From the NCBI GenBank assembly GCA_900472395.1, contig UCHV01000006.1:1-64000 (forward strand): 64,000 bases of DNA, written 5' to 3'. This DNA is from Hyphomicrobiales bacterium (GTDB lineage: Bacteria; Pseudomonadota; Alphaproteobacteria; Rhizobiales; Rhizobiaceae). The notes below the pieces were generated by a model that saw nothing but the letters and a program-made list of their open reading frames with translations, was not told where the DNA came from and made no database searches. Numbering within the stretch: the stretch's first letter is position 1; the number at the start of each line of letters is the position of its first letter. Shown piece after piece: positions 54,545 through 63,921 of the stretch. A program made the position numbers and the translations under genes.

Positions 54545-56803
54545 TCAGAATTCCTCCCAGTTATCGGTGGCGACTGCAGTTGCCGCGCTGCCGCGGCCGC
54601 TGAATGCCTGGGCAATCTTTCCGACCATTCCGCGCGCCGGTGATGCCGTCGGTGTCGAGCGCGGCGATGCGGCCATCACTGCCGCCGTCTGGCGAAGTGC
54701 CGCTGCCGGGTTGGTGGCGGTGCTGCCCTGGCCAAGCTGGAACTGGCTGATCAGTTCGCGCAGGCGGCCGGCTTCTGTGGCAAGCGTTGCGCCCGCGGCA
54801 TTGGCTTCTTCCACCATGGCAGCATTCTGCTGGGTTACCTGATCCATCTGGTTGACGGCTGTATTGACCTCGGACAGGCCGACCGACTGTTCGCGCGAGG
54901 AGGTGGCAATCGAGTCCATGTGCTGGTTGATGGTGACGATATGGGCCTCGATGGCGCGCAGCGCCTCACCCGTGTCGCGTACCAGCTTCACACCTGTTCC
55001 AACTTCGACCGAGGACTTGCCGATAAGGTCCTTGATCTCCTTTGCGGCGCTGGCCGAACGCTGTGCCAGTTCGCGAACTTCCTGTGCGACGACGGCAAAA
55101 CCCTTGCCGGCTTCACCGGCGCGAGCCGCTTCGACGCCTGCATTCAGGGCCAGAAGGTTGGTCTGGAACGCGATATCGTCGATCACGCCGATGATGTTGG
55201 AGATCTGGCCGGACGATTCCTCGATACGGCCCATTGCCTGTACGGCATTGGCAACGACGGCACCCGACTGGCGTGCGCTCTCATTGGCCTGGATTGCAAC
55301 ATTGCGAGCCTCTTCGGCACGCTTGGAGGAATTGGAAACGTTGACGGTGATCTGGTCGAGCGCGGCTGCCGTCTCTTCCAGGGATGCCGCCTGCTGTTCG
55401 GTGCGCTTGGAAAGATCGTCAGCGCTCTGGCTGACTTCGCGCGAGCCGCTGTCGATCGAGCTGGTGGCCTGTGCGACGGAGCCGAGCGTACCGCGCAACT
55501 GGTTCACGGTTGCGTTGAAATCGGAACGGAGGTTTTCGAAGTCGGCTGCGAAGGCGCGGTCGAGCTGGAAGGTCAGGTCACCGGAAGACAGGTGCTTCAG
55601 GCCCATGGCAAGACCGTTGGTGGCTTCTGCCATCTGCTCGGCGCGCAGACGGTCCTTTTCTGCATTCTGACGGCGCTGTTCTTCGGTCATGTTGCGCTGT
55701 TCGTCGGCCTGCCGTTCCAGTTCGCGCGTCTTCAGTGCGTTATCCTTGAACACCTGCACGGCGCGGGCCATGGCGCCGGTTTCGTCCGGGCGATCCTCGC
55801 CTTCGACGTTGGCCGTCAGGTCACCGGATGCCAGGCGTCCCATCGTGGAGGTGAGGCGGCCGATGGCATTGCCAAGCGATTTGGCAAACAGGAAAAAGGC
55901 TGCAAGCGCGATGATCGACGTGAACACGGTGACGGCCAACATGGTCAACAGCGCGGAACGGGCGGCGGCGGCGATATCCGTCGTATCGGTACCGATTTCG
56001 AAGACACCGATCTTCTCTCCGGAGAAAGACTTGAACGGCACTGCCTTTACCAGCATTTCCCGGCCATCGAGCGTTGCGTGTTCGAACACTTCCTTGCCGT
56101 CAAACGCTCCCTGAATGGCGTCTGCAGACAGGAATGACTTGTCGTTTTCTGTCGATGACTGATTGATCAGCTTGCCATCGTCAAGAACGTTCACCGCGAT
56201 TTCGGCGCCAAGACGCTGTGCAAGAGGACCGAAATAGGCGTTCGACAGTTCCGTTCCGACATCCACGACGCCGACGACGGTGCCGTTCACCACGACCGGC
56301 GCAACCGCGTAGATGCCGATGCCGGCCTTGCCGGGTTCGATACCAGCGGCAAGCTTGCCAGTTACAACAGCCGACTGAACGGTCTTGCGGCGTCCCATGA
56401 CGTTATCGCCGAATTTCTCAGGGGAATGAGCACGTGCAATCACATCGCCTTTGGCATTGGCGATCGTGATGATCTGCAGGCCGCCGGTTTCTTTCATGGT
56501 CGCCATGTTGCGGGAAAACTTGTCGAGCAAGCCCTGGCGGTCGTTGCTGGCGATATAGGCAGGCAGATCCGGTTCACCCGAAAGTACGAGCGCCAGTGCG
56601 GATGCGGACCGCTGGATTGCCGCCATGTCGGTCTGGATGACTTCGAGATCGCTGGCAGCCCTGTCGTAAAGTGCCTTGTCGCTCATGTCGGACTGTCGAT
56701 ACCAGGCAAGCCCGCCGATAGCGGCACTGGCAAAAAGCACGGCGGCAAAGCCGTAGCTGGTTATCTTGATCCACAAGGGGCTTTTGATGGTCCGGTCGGT
56801 CAT
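54545..56803 (-). CDS. Methyl-accepting chemotaxis protein with C-terminal CheR-tether pentapeptide
   Basis: A 752-residue receptor: TM1 (about 12-32), a periplasmic sensor domain of the sCache type (about 35-285, with [31 protein letters not shown] and [17 protein letters not shown]), TM2, two HAMP-like regions ([19 protein letters not shown] and [14 protein letters not shown]), then the signalling coiled coil with the tip [37 protein letters not shown]. It ends in NWEEF, like the NWETF pentapeptide that docks CheR/CheB. The ATG at 56803 follows AGGAA. The ligand is unknown. Confidence 0.95.
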   Translation of the reverse strand: MTDRTIKSPLWIKITSYGFAAVLFASAAIGGLAWYRQSDMSDKALYDRAASDLEVIQTDMAAIQRSASALALVLSGEPDLPAYIASNDRQGLLDKFSRNMATMKETGGLQIITIANAKGDVIARAHSPEKFGDNVMGRRKTVQSAVVTGKLAAGIEPGKAGIGIYAVAPVVVNGTVVGVVDVGTELSNAYFGPLAQRLGAEIAVNVLDDGKLINQSSTENDKSFLSADAIQGAFDGKEVFEHATLDGREMLVKAVPFKSFSGEKIGVFEIGTDTTDIAAAARSALLTMLAVTVFTSIIALAAFFLFAKSLGNAIGRLTSTMGRLASGDLTANVEGEDRPDETGAMARAVQVFKDNALKTRELERQADEQRNMTEEQRRQNAEKDRLRAEQMAEATNGLAMGLKHLSSGDLTFQLDRAFAADFENLRSDFNATVNQLRGTLGSVAQATSSIDSGSREVSQSADDLSKRTEQQAASLEETAAALDQITVNVSNSSKRAEEARNVAIQANESARQSGAVVANAVQAMGRIEESSGQISNIIGVIDDIAFQTNLLALNAGVEAARAGEAGKGFAVVAQEVRELAQRSASAAKEIKDLIGKSSVEVGTGVKLVRDTGEALRAIEAHIVTINQHMDSIATSSREQSVGLSEVNTAVNQMDQVTQQNAAMVEEANAAGATLATEAGRLRELISQFQLGQGSTATNPAAALRQTAAVMAASPRSTPTASPARGMVGKIAQAFSGRGSAATAVATDNWEEF

Positions 56804-57014
56804 GCCGCGAATTTCCTGGTCGTAAGATGCGAAAACAATTTTCGCGGCGGACCATTCGGTGCAAATATTCAATTTTAGATGAATTTCATTCATATGCTTT
56901 ATTAAATTAAAATATAAACTCCTCCATCGGTTGCGCCTGTGTCATGACTTGGAAACGCCGCAATTTCTCGTGCTATATTGTGATGCTTCAATTTCTTTCC
57001 GTCGGGCCCTTCCT

Positions 57015-57923
57015 ATGGTTGCAGTAAAGATGTCGCGGCGTTTTCTGATGTCGGGCCTTGCCACCGCAGCGCTGCTTCCGACGAAGCTAATTGCAGAAAC
57101 TTTTCCTGTGCCTGCCAGCCTGCCGCTGGAAAAAAGGGACTATGCGAAAGCGCGGCTGCATTTTCACACGCATTTGCTTCGCCAAGGCCCATCACCCGAA
57201 AAATCCCTGCCGCTCGGTACGCCTGCAGGTGCCCGGCGAGTGAGTTATCCAGGCGGCCCGGACGGCTCGATCGAGTTGATTGCCTGGCTTTCGGACTATC
57301 AGCCCTCCTCGAAACTGAAACCTGCCGTCCTTTTCCTTCATGGCGGGAATGCCACGGGTGACGGGCACTGGGCCCTCATGCAGGCCTATTGGGAAGCCGG
57401 GTTCGTGGTGCTGCATCCGTCCTTCAGAGGAGAAAATGGACAGGCGGGCAATTACTCCGGCTTTTACGATGAAACGGCCGATGCGCTTGCCGCCGCGCAT
57501 TATCTGGAAAATCTTGCCGGCATCGACCGTGATCGCCTCTTTCTCGCGGGCCATTCCAATGGCGGAACTCTGGCGCTGCTGGCGGCGATGGCGCGAAACT
57601 TCAGGGCGGCTGTACCGATTTCCGCCGGCGTCAATTCATGGCGATATTTCCACCGTTACTCCGATGAAATGCCGTTCGACGGCAACAATCCGAGAGAGTT
57701 CATCATGCGCTCGTCGGTCTGTTTCGGGCATAGCCTGAAATGCCCGACCCTGCTTTTGCGCGGCAGTGAAGAACGCCCTTTCGATGCCGATCATGAATTG
57801 CTGATCGAGCGCGTGCGAACTGCCGGTATGCCGATCGACAAGCTGATACTGCCCGGCAACCATAATGGCGTGGTGCCGGGCGCGGTGATCGAGAGCATCC
57901 GGTTCTTCAATCAGTTCACCTGA
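57015..57923 (+). CDS. Exported alpha/beta hydrolase with Tat-like signal
   Basis: A 302-residue serine hydrolase. The N-terminus has SRRFLMSGLATAALLP, a twin-arginine-like signal. The oxyanion and nucleophile regions are FLHGGNATGDGHWAL and GHSNGG (Ser181). Asp and His follow in the expected order (RPFDADHELLIE, LPGNHNGVVPG). It resembles prolyl-oligopeptidase or dienelactone-hydrolase relatives. The start is uncertain: ATG 57015 or 57030. It is divergent from the chemoreceptor gene. Substrate unknown. Confidence 0.83.
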   Translation: MVAVKMSRRFLMSGLATAALLPTKLIAETFPVPASLPLEKRDYAKARLHFHTHLLRQGPSPEKSLPLGTPAGARRVSYPGGPDGSIELIAWLSDYQPSSKLKPAVLFLHGGNATGDGHWALMQAYWEAGFVVLHPSFRGENGQAGNYSGFYDETADALAAAHYLENLAGIDRDRLFLAGHSNGGTLALLAAMARNFRAAVPISAGVNSWRYFHRYSDEMPFDGNNPREFIMRSSVCFGHSLKCPTLLLRGSEERPFDADHELLIERVRTAGMPIDKLILPGNHNGVVPGAVIESIRFFNQFT

Positions 57924-57940
57924 TATCATTTGCCGGCTAA

Positions 57941-58837
57941 TCAGATTGAGCCGAACATCAGCGAGCGATGAAGGCCGGCGCCGGCGAGATTTCCGTCACC
58001 GACAGCCAGCGCGACAGAAGCCATCGGTCGCGCCGCATCACCGCAGGCAAATACGCCCGGCATGCTGGTCTCTTTCATCGGATCCGTCTTGATCACCGAA
58101 CCGACGGGGCCCTCCTCGAACTGCAGACCGAGCTGCTGCGCCAACGGGCTGGCCATCTCGAAACGTGCGAGCGAAAACAGGCCGGCGAAGGAGAGTATCC
58201 GGCCGTCCGCGAGCCGGATATCGGCGTGGCCGGTAATTTCCCTGATCGGGCTGGTTTCCACCCTGACACCGCGTGCGGCAAGGCTTTGCAGTTGTTCGGC
58301 ATCCGGCTCGAACGCGTCGTTGATGAGGAAGGTCGTCGGTCCCCAGTCCGGCAGCATCAGCGCGTGGTGCATTGATAGATCGGAGCCGGCGATGACGCCG
58401 ATCTGGCCCTGATTGAGTTCATAACCGTGGCAATAGGGGCAATGGAACACTGCCTTGCCCCAGCGCTCTTCCAGTCCGGCGATTTCGGGCAGAATATCGC
58501 GCACGCCGGTGGCAAGAAGCAGGCGGCGAGAGAGATGGCGTTTGCCGGCGAGGGTGACTGCAAATCCTTCATCTGTCCGCTCCGCGGTTTCGGCACGGCC
58601 GGCGAGCCAGTCGACGGTCTTGTATTCCATCACCTGCGCCCGCGCTTCGGCAGCGATCACGGCCGGATCGACTCCGTCCTGCGTCAGAAAGCCATGGGAG
58701 TGGGAAGCAAAGCGGTTGCGGCGCTTGCCTTCATCGATGATCAGCACGTCGCGACGGGCGCGGCCCAGCTGCAGCGCCGCCGAAAGGCCGGCATAGCTGC
58801 CACCAACGATGATTACGTCATGGACAGGATTGGTCAT
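57941..58837 (-). CDS. Thioredoxin-reductase-like FAD/NAD(P) oxidoreductase
   Basis: A 298-residue flavoprotein. The FAD motif GGSYAG is at residues 12-17. The redox CPYC motif (Cys133, Cys136, in FHCPYCHGYE) and the final GVFACGDAARPMASVALAVGDGNLAG are intact. It is shorter than true TrxB and belongs to the group often paired with Rrf2 regulators. AAGGAG stands 6 bases before the ATG at 58837. It is divergent from the rrf2 gene, and two AAC-N4-GTT palindromes lie between them. Confidence 0.9.
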   Translation of the reverse strand: MTNPVHDVIIVGGSYAGLSAALQLGRARRDVLIIDEGKRRNRFASHSHGFLTQDGVDPAVIAAEARAQVMEYKTVDWLAGRAETAERTDEGFAVTLAGKRHLSRRLLLATGVRDILPEIAGLEERWGKAVFHCPYCHGYELNQGQIGVIAGSDLSMHHALMLPDWGPTTFLINDAFEPDAEQLQSLAARGVRVETSPIREITGHADIRLADGRILSFAGLFSLARFEMASPLAQQLGLQFEEGPVGSVIKTDPMKETSMPGVFACGDAARPMASVALAVGDGNLAGAGLHRSLMFGSI

Positions 58838-58862
58838 GGCATGCTCCTTCATGTTTCGAAAC

Positions 58863-58872
58863 AACATAAGTT
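58863..58872. promoter_or_regulatory. Candidate Rrf2 operator, proximal
   Basis: AACATAAGTT, an AAC-N4-GTT inverted repeat 26 bp before the flavoprotein gene. It is part of a longer inverted pair with the second copy. Confidence 0.6.
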
Positions 58873-58901
58873 ACATGATTTGATAAAGTCAATTGTCATG
58901 C

Positions 58902-58911
58902 AACTTTTGTT
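58902..58911. promoter_or_regulatory. Candidate Rrf2 operator, distal
   Basis: AACTTTTGTT, the second AAC-N4-GTT repeat, centred 39 bp from the first. The flanks also mirror each other (CAACATAAGTTACATG against CATGCAACTTTTGTTG). Confidence 0.6.
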
Positions 58912-58983
58912 GTGACGAGTTCCGCCGTGGCGTGATATCGGAGATTGCGTCAACGGGATGCCAGCAATGGTCAGGGTATAGAA

Positions 58984-59442
58984 ATGCGACAGGACAGCCG
59001 GCTTTCGCGCATGCTTCATGTGCTCATTCACATGGGGCACCACGATGGAGCACTGACGTCGGACATGATCGCGAAGATGCTGGATACCAATCCGGTGGTC
59101 ATTCGCCGTACGATGGCGGGCTTACGTGAAAAAGGATACGTGACCTCCGAAAAAGGCCATGGCGGCGGGTGGACCTTGTTGCACCGGCTGGAAGAGTTGA
59201 CCTTGTTGGACATTTACCGGGCGGTGGGCGAGCCATCGGTCTTTGCAGTAGGGCCGGCCTACGACATGCCGGGCTGTGTCATCGAGCAGGCGGTCAACGC
59301 CACCCTGACGGATGTGTTCGCCGAGGCGGAGCAATTGTTGCTGAAACGTTTTTCAGATGTGACGCTGGCCGATATCGCCCGTGGCTTTGTGGTGCCGGGT
59401 GGTCCGAACGCCAGCGGGCAGGGGATGGCGGAGGAAAGCTGA
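58984..59442 (+). CDS. Rrf2-family transcriptional regulator (YwnA-like)
   Basis: A 152-residue winged-helix regulator: DSRLSRMLHVLIHMGHHDGALTSDMIAKMLDTNPVVIRRTMAGLREKGYVTSEKGHGGGWTL. It has one cysteine (Cys98, DMPGCVIEQA), too few for an Fe-S cluster but enough for a thiol switch. It is divergent from the thioredoxin-reductase-like gene and probably represses it until thiol or electrophile stress; this is inferred from arrangement and the shared operators. Confidence 0.9.
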   Translation: MRQDSRLSRMLHVLIHMGHHDGALTSDMIAKMLDTNPVVIRRTMAGLREKGYVTSEKGHGGGWTLLHRLEELTLLDIYRAVGEPSVFAVGPAYDMPGCVIEQAVNATLTDVFAEAEQLLLKRFSDVTLADIARGFVVPGGPNASGQGMAEES

Positions 59443-59546
59443 AGCTTCGGCCGGCAATTGAGCTGGCCCAGGCGGCATGCTCCAGCTTCGCGCCAGTTGC
59501 GGTCGCTAGTTTGATGGTGACGTCATCTGCCGGAAGCGGTTTGCCC

Positions 59547-60365
59547 ATGCTCTTGTCCCGTCTGCCCCTTCGCCGCGTGTTTGTGCTTGCCACCACGCTG
59601 TGCGCGACCACCAGCCTTTCGGGCTGCCTGTTCGTGACCGATACGACACGCATGGACCCTGCCGTCTTCGTTCAGGAAACCGCGCCGGTATTTGCCGTGC
59701 CTGCTTATGTCGATCCGCCGAGCAACAATCCACCGCCGATGCCCGGGGCCATTCCGCACAAGCGCCAGCTTTATCCGACCGACTTCCACCAGACCTATGG
59801 TCTGCCGGTAACCAACCCCGTCCATCGCACGATGTACGAGGTGATGCGCGACGAGGGTCACACCCTTCCGGCCATTCCGACCTCGCGCGTCGATCAGCGT
59901 TACCTGCGACAGGAAGTGTCCTATCAGACCAACGAGGCTCCGGGCACGATCGTCGTCGATACCAGATCGCATTTCCTTTATCTCGTGCAGGAAAACGGCA
60001 AGGCGATGCGATACGGCGTCGGCCTCGGCAAGGCCGGTTACGGCTGGACAGGTCGCGGTGTTGTGCAATGGAAGGCGAAATGGCCACGCTGGACACCGCC
60101 GGAGGACATGGTTGCGCGCCAGCCGGACCTGCGTCAGTTCGCGGCTTCCGAGGGCGGTGCAACGCCCGGTCTCAACAATCCGCTCGGTGCGCGTGCCATG
60201 TATATCTACAAGGATGGCAAGGATACGCTCTATCGCGTCCACGGCACGCCGGACTGGCAATCTGTCGGCAAGGCAACGTCTTCGGGCTGCGTGCGCATGT
60301 TCAATCAGGACGTCATCGATCTTTACGAGCGCATCCCGGCGAAAACGACGATCGTGGTGATCTGA
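59547..60365 (+). CDS. L,D-transpeptidase lipoprotein (YkuD family), first of two
   Basis: A 272-residue cell-wall enzyme. A lipoprotein signal ends at LSGC (Cys27). A proline-rich linker (about 45-70) leads to the YkuD domain (TIVVDTRSHFLYLVQENGKAMRYGVGLGKAGYGWTGRG). The catalytic His232 (RVHGTPDW) and Cys248 (SSGCVRMFNQD) are present. It should form 3-3 peptidoglycan cross-links or attach proteins to the wall, activities prominent in polar-growing Rhizobiales. A paralogue follows 222 bp downstream. Confidence 0.92.
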   Translation: MLLSRLPLRRVFVLATTLCATTSLSGCLFVTDTTRMDPAVFVQETAPVFAVPAYVDPPSNNPPPMPGAIPHKRQLYPTDFHQTYGLPVTNPVHRTMYEVMRDEGHTLPAIPTSRVDQRYLRQEVSYQTNEAPGTIVVDTRSHFLYLVQENGKAMRYGVGLGKAGYGWTGRGVVQWKAKWPRWTPPEDMVARQPDLRQFAASEGGATPGLNNPLGARAMYIYKDGKDTLYRVHGTPDWQSVGKATSSGCVRMFNQDVIDLYERIPAKTTIVVI

Positions 60366-60587
60366 TCACGGTCGCGAAAATTGTCTCCAAGATCACGGCA
60401 AGTTTTTAGCCTTTTCGTGGTCGGACAGCCATAACCAGCATATGTTTTGACGAAGGACAGGCGCTCTGCCGGATCCGAAACGAATGCGTGGAACAAATCT
60501 CGACCATCTTCGTTTAGGCCGGTCTCGCCTGCTGCCAGATGCCGCATTCGCGGTTTGATGTCCCGTAACGAAGTCGAAACGGCCCCC

Positions 60588-61307
60588 ATGACAGACACGA
60601 TGATTTCCCGCCGCAACCTGCTCAGCCTGATGGCTGTGGGTACGGCTTCAACGCTGGCCGGCTGCGCCTCTTCCGGCCCGGTCACCCGTGGTTACACCAT
60701 TACCTATCGCGATAACGCCACCCAGGTGGTGGATCCGGCGATGGGCTCCAGCAATAGCGAACTCGACGTCATGTATGGCCAGATCGCCGATGGCGGTTTC
60801 GTCATTCCGGCCGTGCCGTATCAGAAAATTCCCCCGCGCTTTTATCGCCAGCGTGTTTCCAACAGCACCGGCCAGCCGGCAGGCACTGTCGTCGTCGATA
60901 CCAAGTCGCGGTTTCTTTACCTGACGGAGCAGGGTGGCACCGCCATGCGTTATGGCGTCGGCATCGGACGCGAAGGTTTTGCCTGGCAGGGCGAGGGCGT
61001 CATCCAGTGGCGTCAACGTTGGCCGAAGTGGACACCGCCGGACGAAATGATCGCCCGCCAGCCGGAACTCATCTCCTATTCTGCGAAGAATGGCGGCATG
61101 CAGCCGGGCCTGCGTAACCCGCTCGGCGCGCGTGCGCTTTACATCTTCCAGAATGGCCAGGATACGCTTTACCGCCTGCATGGTTCGCCGGAGTGGAACT
61201 CCATCGGCAAGGCCGTGTCTTCCGGCTGTGTGCGCCTGATGAACCAGGATATCATCGACCTTTACGACCGCGTTCCGGAAAAGGCGCGTGTGGTCGTCTG
61301 GCAGTAA
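60588..61307 (+). CDS. L,D-transpeptidase lipoprotein (YkuD family), second of two
   Basis: A 239-residue paralogue of the previous protein. The signal has both a twin-arginine motif (SRRNLLSLM) and a lipobox (LAGC, Cys26). The YkuD domain matches the first copy closely (TVVVDTKSRFLYLTEQGGTAMRYGVGIGREGFAWQGEG; His198, Cys214 in SSGCVRLMNQD) but lacks its proline-rich linker. A terminator lies 12 bp after the stop. The exact start is uncertain; ATG 60588 or 60600. Confidence 0.92.
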   Translation: MTDTMISRRNLLSLMAVGTASTLAGCASSGPVTRGYTITYRDNATQVVDPAMGSSNSELDVMYGQIADGGFVIPAVPYQKIPPRFYRQRVSNSTGQPAGTVVVDTKSRFLYLTEQGGTAMRYGVGIGREGFAWQGEGVIQWRQRWPKWTPPDEMIARQPELISYSAKNGGMQPGLRNPLGARALYIFQNGQDTLYRLHGSPEWNSIGKAVSSGCVRLMNQDIIDLYDRVPEKARVVVWQ

Positions 61308-61318
61308 GAAGATGAATT

Positions 61319-61339
61319 GGGGGCGAAAGCCCCCTTTTT
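61319..61339 (+). terminator. Intrinsic terminator of the second L,D-transpeptidase gene
   Basis: GGGGGC-GAAA-GCCCCC followed by five T's: a 6-bp GC stem with a stable GNRA tetraloop. Confidence 0.9.
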
Positions 61340-62237
61340 AACGGGCAAACCGGCGGGCGGCGGCAACGCAGCCGATAACCCCGATCGTTGCCACCAGCAT
61401 CAAGGGCGTAACGGTTTCGCCGAGCAGCGTGGCGGCAAGCGCCAGGCCGAAAAAAGGCTGCAGCAGCTGCAACTGGCCGACCGAGGCGGTGCCGCCCTGC
61501 GCCAGGCCGCGATACCAGAAGATGAAGCCGATCAGCATGCTGAACAGCGAAACATAAATGAGGCCGGCCCAGGCCGGTGCCGGTATCTCGGCAAGGTTCT
61601 GCGGCCAGGTCAACATCATGCCGGCGGCCATGACCGGCAGCGATAGTGTCAGCGCCCAGCAGATTACCTGCCAGCCCCCCAGTCTTTTTGAAAGACGCGC
61701 ACCTTCGGCGTAACCCAGTCCGCAGGCGATGACGGCCGCCAGCATCAAGCCATCCCCGAGCGGCGAGGCGGTAAGGCCTTGTGAGAGGGCGAAACCGCCC
61801 ACCATCACGCTACCGAGCGCAGAAAACACCCAGAAGACCGGCTTGGGCTGTTCGCCACCGCGCATCACGCCGAAGATGGCGGTTGCAAGCGGCAGAAGTC
61901 CGATGAACACGATGGAATGCGCCGACGTGACATGCTGCAACGCGATTGCAGTCAGCAGCGGGAAGCCGACCACGACGCCGAGCGCGATGACGCCCAGCGA
62001 CACGAGATCGGCGACAGAGGGACGTCTTTCCTTGAAGGCGAGCAGCAGGATCATCCCCAAAATGCCGGCAATGGTGCCACGCGCCATGGTCAGGAAAAAC
62101 GGATCGAAGCCGGTGACGGCCAGCCGCGTGGCGGGCAACGATCCGCTGAAGATGATGACGCCGACCATGCCATTGACGAGGCCAGCCAGGCGATTGTCGA
62201 ACTGTTGGCCGATTGCGGGGTTTGCCGGCTGGGTCAT
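61338..62237 (-). CDS. EamA/DMT-family exporter
   Basis: A 299-residue protein with ten transmembrane segments and two EamA repeats (first about 18-140, second about 160-290; YRGLAQGGTASVGQLQLLQPFFGLALAATLLGE). It is divergent from a MocR-type regulator gene, an arrangement common for amino-acid or metabolite exporters controlled by that regulator. Substrate unknown. Confidence 0.9.
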   Translation of the reverse strand: MTQPANPAIGQQFDNRLAGLVNGMVGVIIFSGSLPATRLAVTGFDPFFLTMARGTIAGILGMILLLAFKERRPSVADLVSLGVIALGVVVGFPLLTAIALQHVTSAHSIVFIGLLPLATAIFGVMRGGEQPKPVFWVFSALGSVMVGGFALSQGLTASPLGDGLMLAAVIACGLGYAEGARLSKRLGGWQVICWALTLSLPVMAAGMMLTWPQNLAEIPAPAWAGLIYVSLFSMLIGFIFWYRGLAQGGTASVGQLQLLQPFFGLALAATLLGETVTPLMLVATIGVIGCVAAARRFAR

Positions 62238-62321
62238 GATGTCTCCTGCTTTATCTGTTTTCTGCCGTCACTCTGCGGCTGTTCGTATGAAGTCGCGGTG
62301 CTTCGGCATCCTGTCCTATCT

Positions 62322-62336
62322 GCCAAATCGGTTGGC
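62322..62336. promoter_or_regulatory. Candidate operator 1 in the eamA-mocR divergent region
   Basis: GCCAA-ATCGG-TTGGC inverted repeat, midway between the two divergent starts. Confidence 0.4.
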
Positions 62337-62356
62337 GCCGCCATCGACAGTCTGAT

Positions 62357-62374
62357 ACAGTTTGGCGAAACTGT
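62357..62374. promoter_or_regulatory. Candidate operator 2 at the mocR start
   Basis: A perfect 7-bp inverted repeat, ACAGTTT-GGCG-AAACTGT, directly before the ATG at 62376. Binding here would block mocR expression, consistent with autoregulation. Confidence 0.5.
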
Positions 62375-62375
62375 T

Positions 62376-63854
62376 ATGGAGCATAAGGCAGTACGGATGG
62401 ATGCGCGCGGCAAAACACCGGCTGGTGCCAATCAGGCGGAAGCAGAAGGGCCGGTTGGCGAAGGCATGACCCGTGTCGCGTCGGTGATGGCGACGATCCG
62501 CAGCCGTATCGCTGCGCGCAGTCTGACAGCCGGCGCAAAATTGCCCTCGGTACGCGGGCTTGCCGCGACCATGAAGGTTTCGACTTCGACGGTTGTCGAT
62601 GCCTATGAGCGGCTGGTGGCGGAGGGGGTTATCCTGTCACGACCCGGTTCCGGCTTTTATGTCGCCAATCAGGCGGCACCGTTTTCTCCAGCGAATGTCG
62701 GCCCCCGATTGGACAGGGCGGTCGATCCGTTCTGGGTGTCGCGCCAATCGCTGGAAGCGGCCGAGGATGCGCTGAAACCCGGTTGCGGTTGGCTGCCGCC
62801 TTCATGGTTGCCGCAGGAGAGCATTCGCAAGGCGTTGCGTGGCCTGTCGCGTTCGGGTGATGCACTGCTCACGGACTATGGATCGCCCCTTGGCCTTGCC
62901 GGTCTGCGCCATCTGGTCGCGCGGCGTCTGGCGGATCACGCGGTGGAAGTTTCGCCGCAGCAGATCCTGCTCACCGATTCCGGGACACAGGCCATCGATC
63001 TTCTTTGCCGCCTGCTGCTGGAGCCAGGCGATACCGTTCTGGTCGATGATCCCTGCTATTTCAATTTCCACGCTCTTTTGCGCGCGCACCGGGTGAAAAT
63101 CGTCGGTGTGCCATACCTGCCGAACGGCCCGGATATCGATGCCTTTGCCAAAGTGCTCGCAGAGCATAGGCCGAGGCTCTACATCACCAATTCCGGCATT
63201 CACAATCCAACCGGTGCCGTGCTGTCGCCGATCGTTGCCCATCGCGTCCTGAAACTGGCCGAACAGTTCGACCTGACCATCGTCGAGGACGATATATTCG
63301 CCGATTTCGAGCTGGTCGCGGCGCCGCGTCTTGCGGCTTTCGATGGGCTCGATCGGGTCATTCAGATCGGCAGTTTTTCGAAAACCCTGTCGGCGTCGAT
63401 GCGGTGCGGATTCATCGCCACCCGGCGGGAATGGCTGGAAGAGCTGACCGATCTGAAAATCGCCACCACGTTTGCCGGAGCCGCGATGAATGCCGAACTG
63501 GTACGCGCCGTGCTGAGCGACGGCGGTTACCGAAGACATCTGGAATTGCTTCGCGCTCGCCTTGCCCGCGCCATGGTCGAGGTAGCTGTCGGATTGAAGC
63601 GGCTTGGCACGGAACCGTTGCTTGAACCGCAAGCCGGCATGTTTCTATGGTGCCGATTGCCGGGTGAGGTGGATGCGGCCGAAATCGCGAGGATGGCACT
63701 GGAAAAGGGCGTGGTTCTGGCGCCCGGCAATGTGTTCAGCCTGTCGCAATCTGCAAAACACAACATGCGGTTCAACGTGTCGCAGATGAGCGATCCCCGC
63801 ATTTTCGCAGTGCTCGAAGACGCTCTCCAGCGCGCAGCCGGGCAAAGCGCATAG
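62376..63854 (+). CDS. MocR-type regulator: GntR HTH fused to PLP aminotransferase domain
   Basis: A 492-residue protein. The GntR-type HTH is at about residues 35-95 (VMATIRSRIAARSLTAGAKLPSVRGLAATMKVSTSTVVDAYERLVAEGVILSRPGSGFYV). A class I aminotransferase-like domain follows (about 135-485), with LTDSGTQAIDLLCRLLLEPGDTVLVDDPCYFN, the PLP lysine in GSFSKTLSASMRCGF and MRFNVS near the end. The family senses amino acids or vitamin B6 through PLP and controls a neighbouring gene, here probably the divergent exporter. ATG 62376 or 62397 may be the start. Confidence 0.93.
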   Translation: MEHKAVRMDARGKTPAGANQAEAEGPVGEGMTRVASVMATIRSRIAARSLTAGAKLPSVRGLAATMKVSTSTVVDAYERLVAEGVILSRPGSGFYVANQAAPFSPANVGPRLDRAVDPFWVSRQSLEAAEDALKPGCGWLPPSWLPQESIRKALRGLSRSGDALLTDYGSPLGLAGLRHLVARRLADHAVEVSPQQILLTDSGTQAIDLLCRLLLEPGDTVLVDDPCYFNFHALLRAHRVKIVGVPYLPNGPDIDAFAKVLAEHRPRLYITNSGIHNPTGAVLSPIVAHRVLKLAEQFDLTIVEDDIFADFELVAAPRLAAFDGLDRVIQIGSFSKTLSASMRCGFIATRREWLEELTDLKIATTFAGAAMNAELVRAVLSDGGYRRHLELLRARLARAMVEVAVGLKRLGTEPLLEPQAGMFLWCRLPGEVDAAEIARMALEKGVVLAPGNVFSLSQSAKHNMRFNVSQMSDPRIFAVLEDALQRAAGQSA

Positions 63855-63867
63855 TGCAGAAACGCAA

Positions 63868-63895
63868 AAAAGGCGTGGCCTCAAGCCACGCCTTC
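63868..63895. terminator. Convergent terminator
   Basis: A perfect 10-bp stem, AAGGCGTGGC/GCCACGCCTT, with a 5-base loop. Six A's before it give a T-tract on the minus strand, so it mainly serves the gene ending at 63922. Confidence 0.85.
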
Positions 63896-63921
63896 GATAT
63901 TCTATTCCGGTCGCGCAGCGA

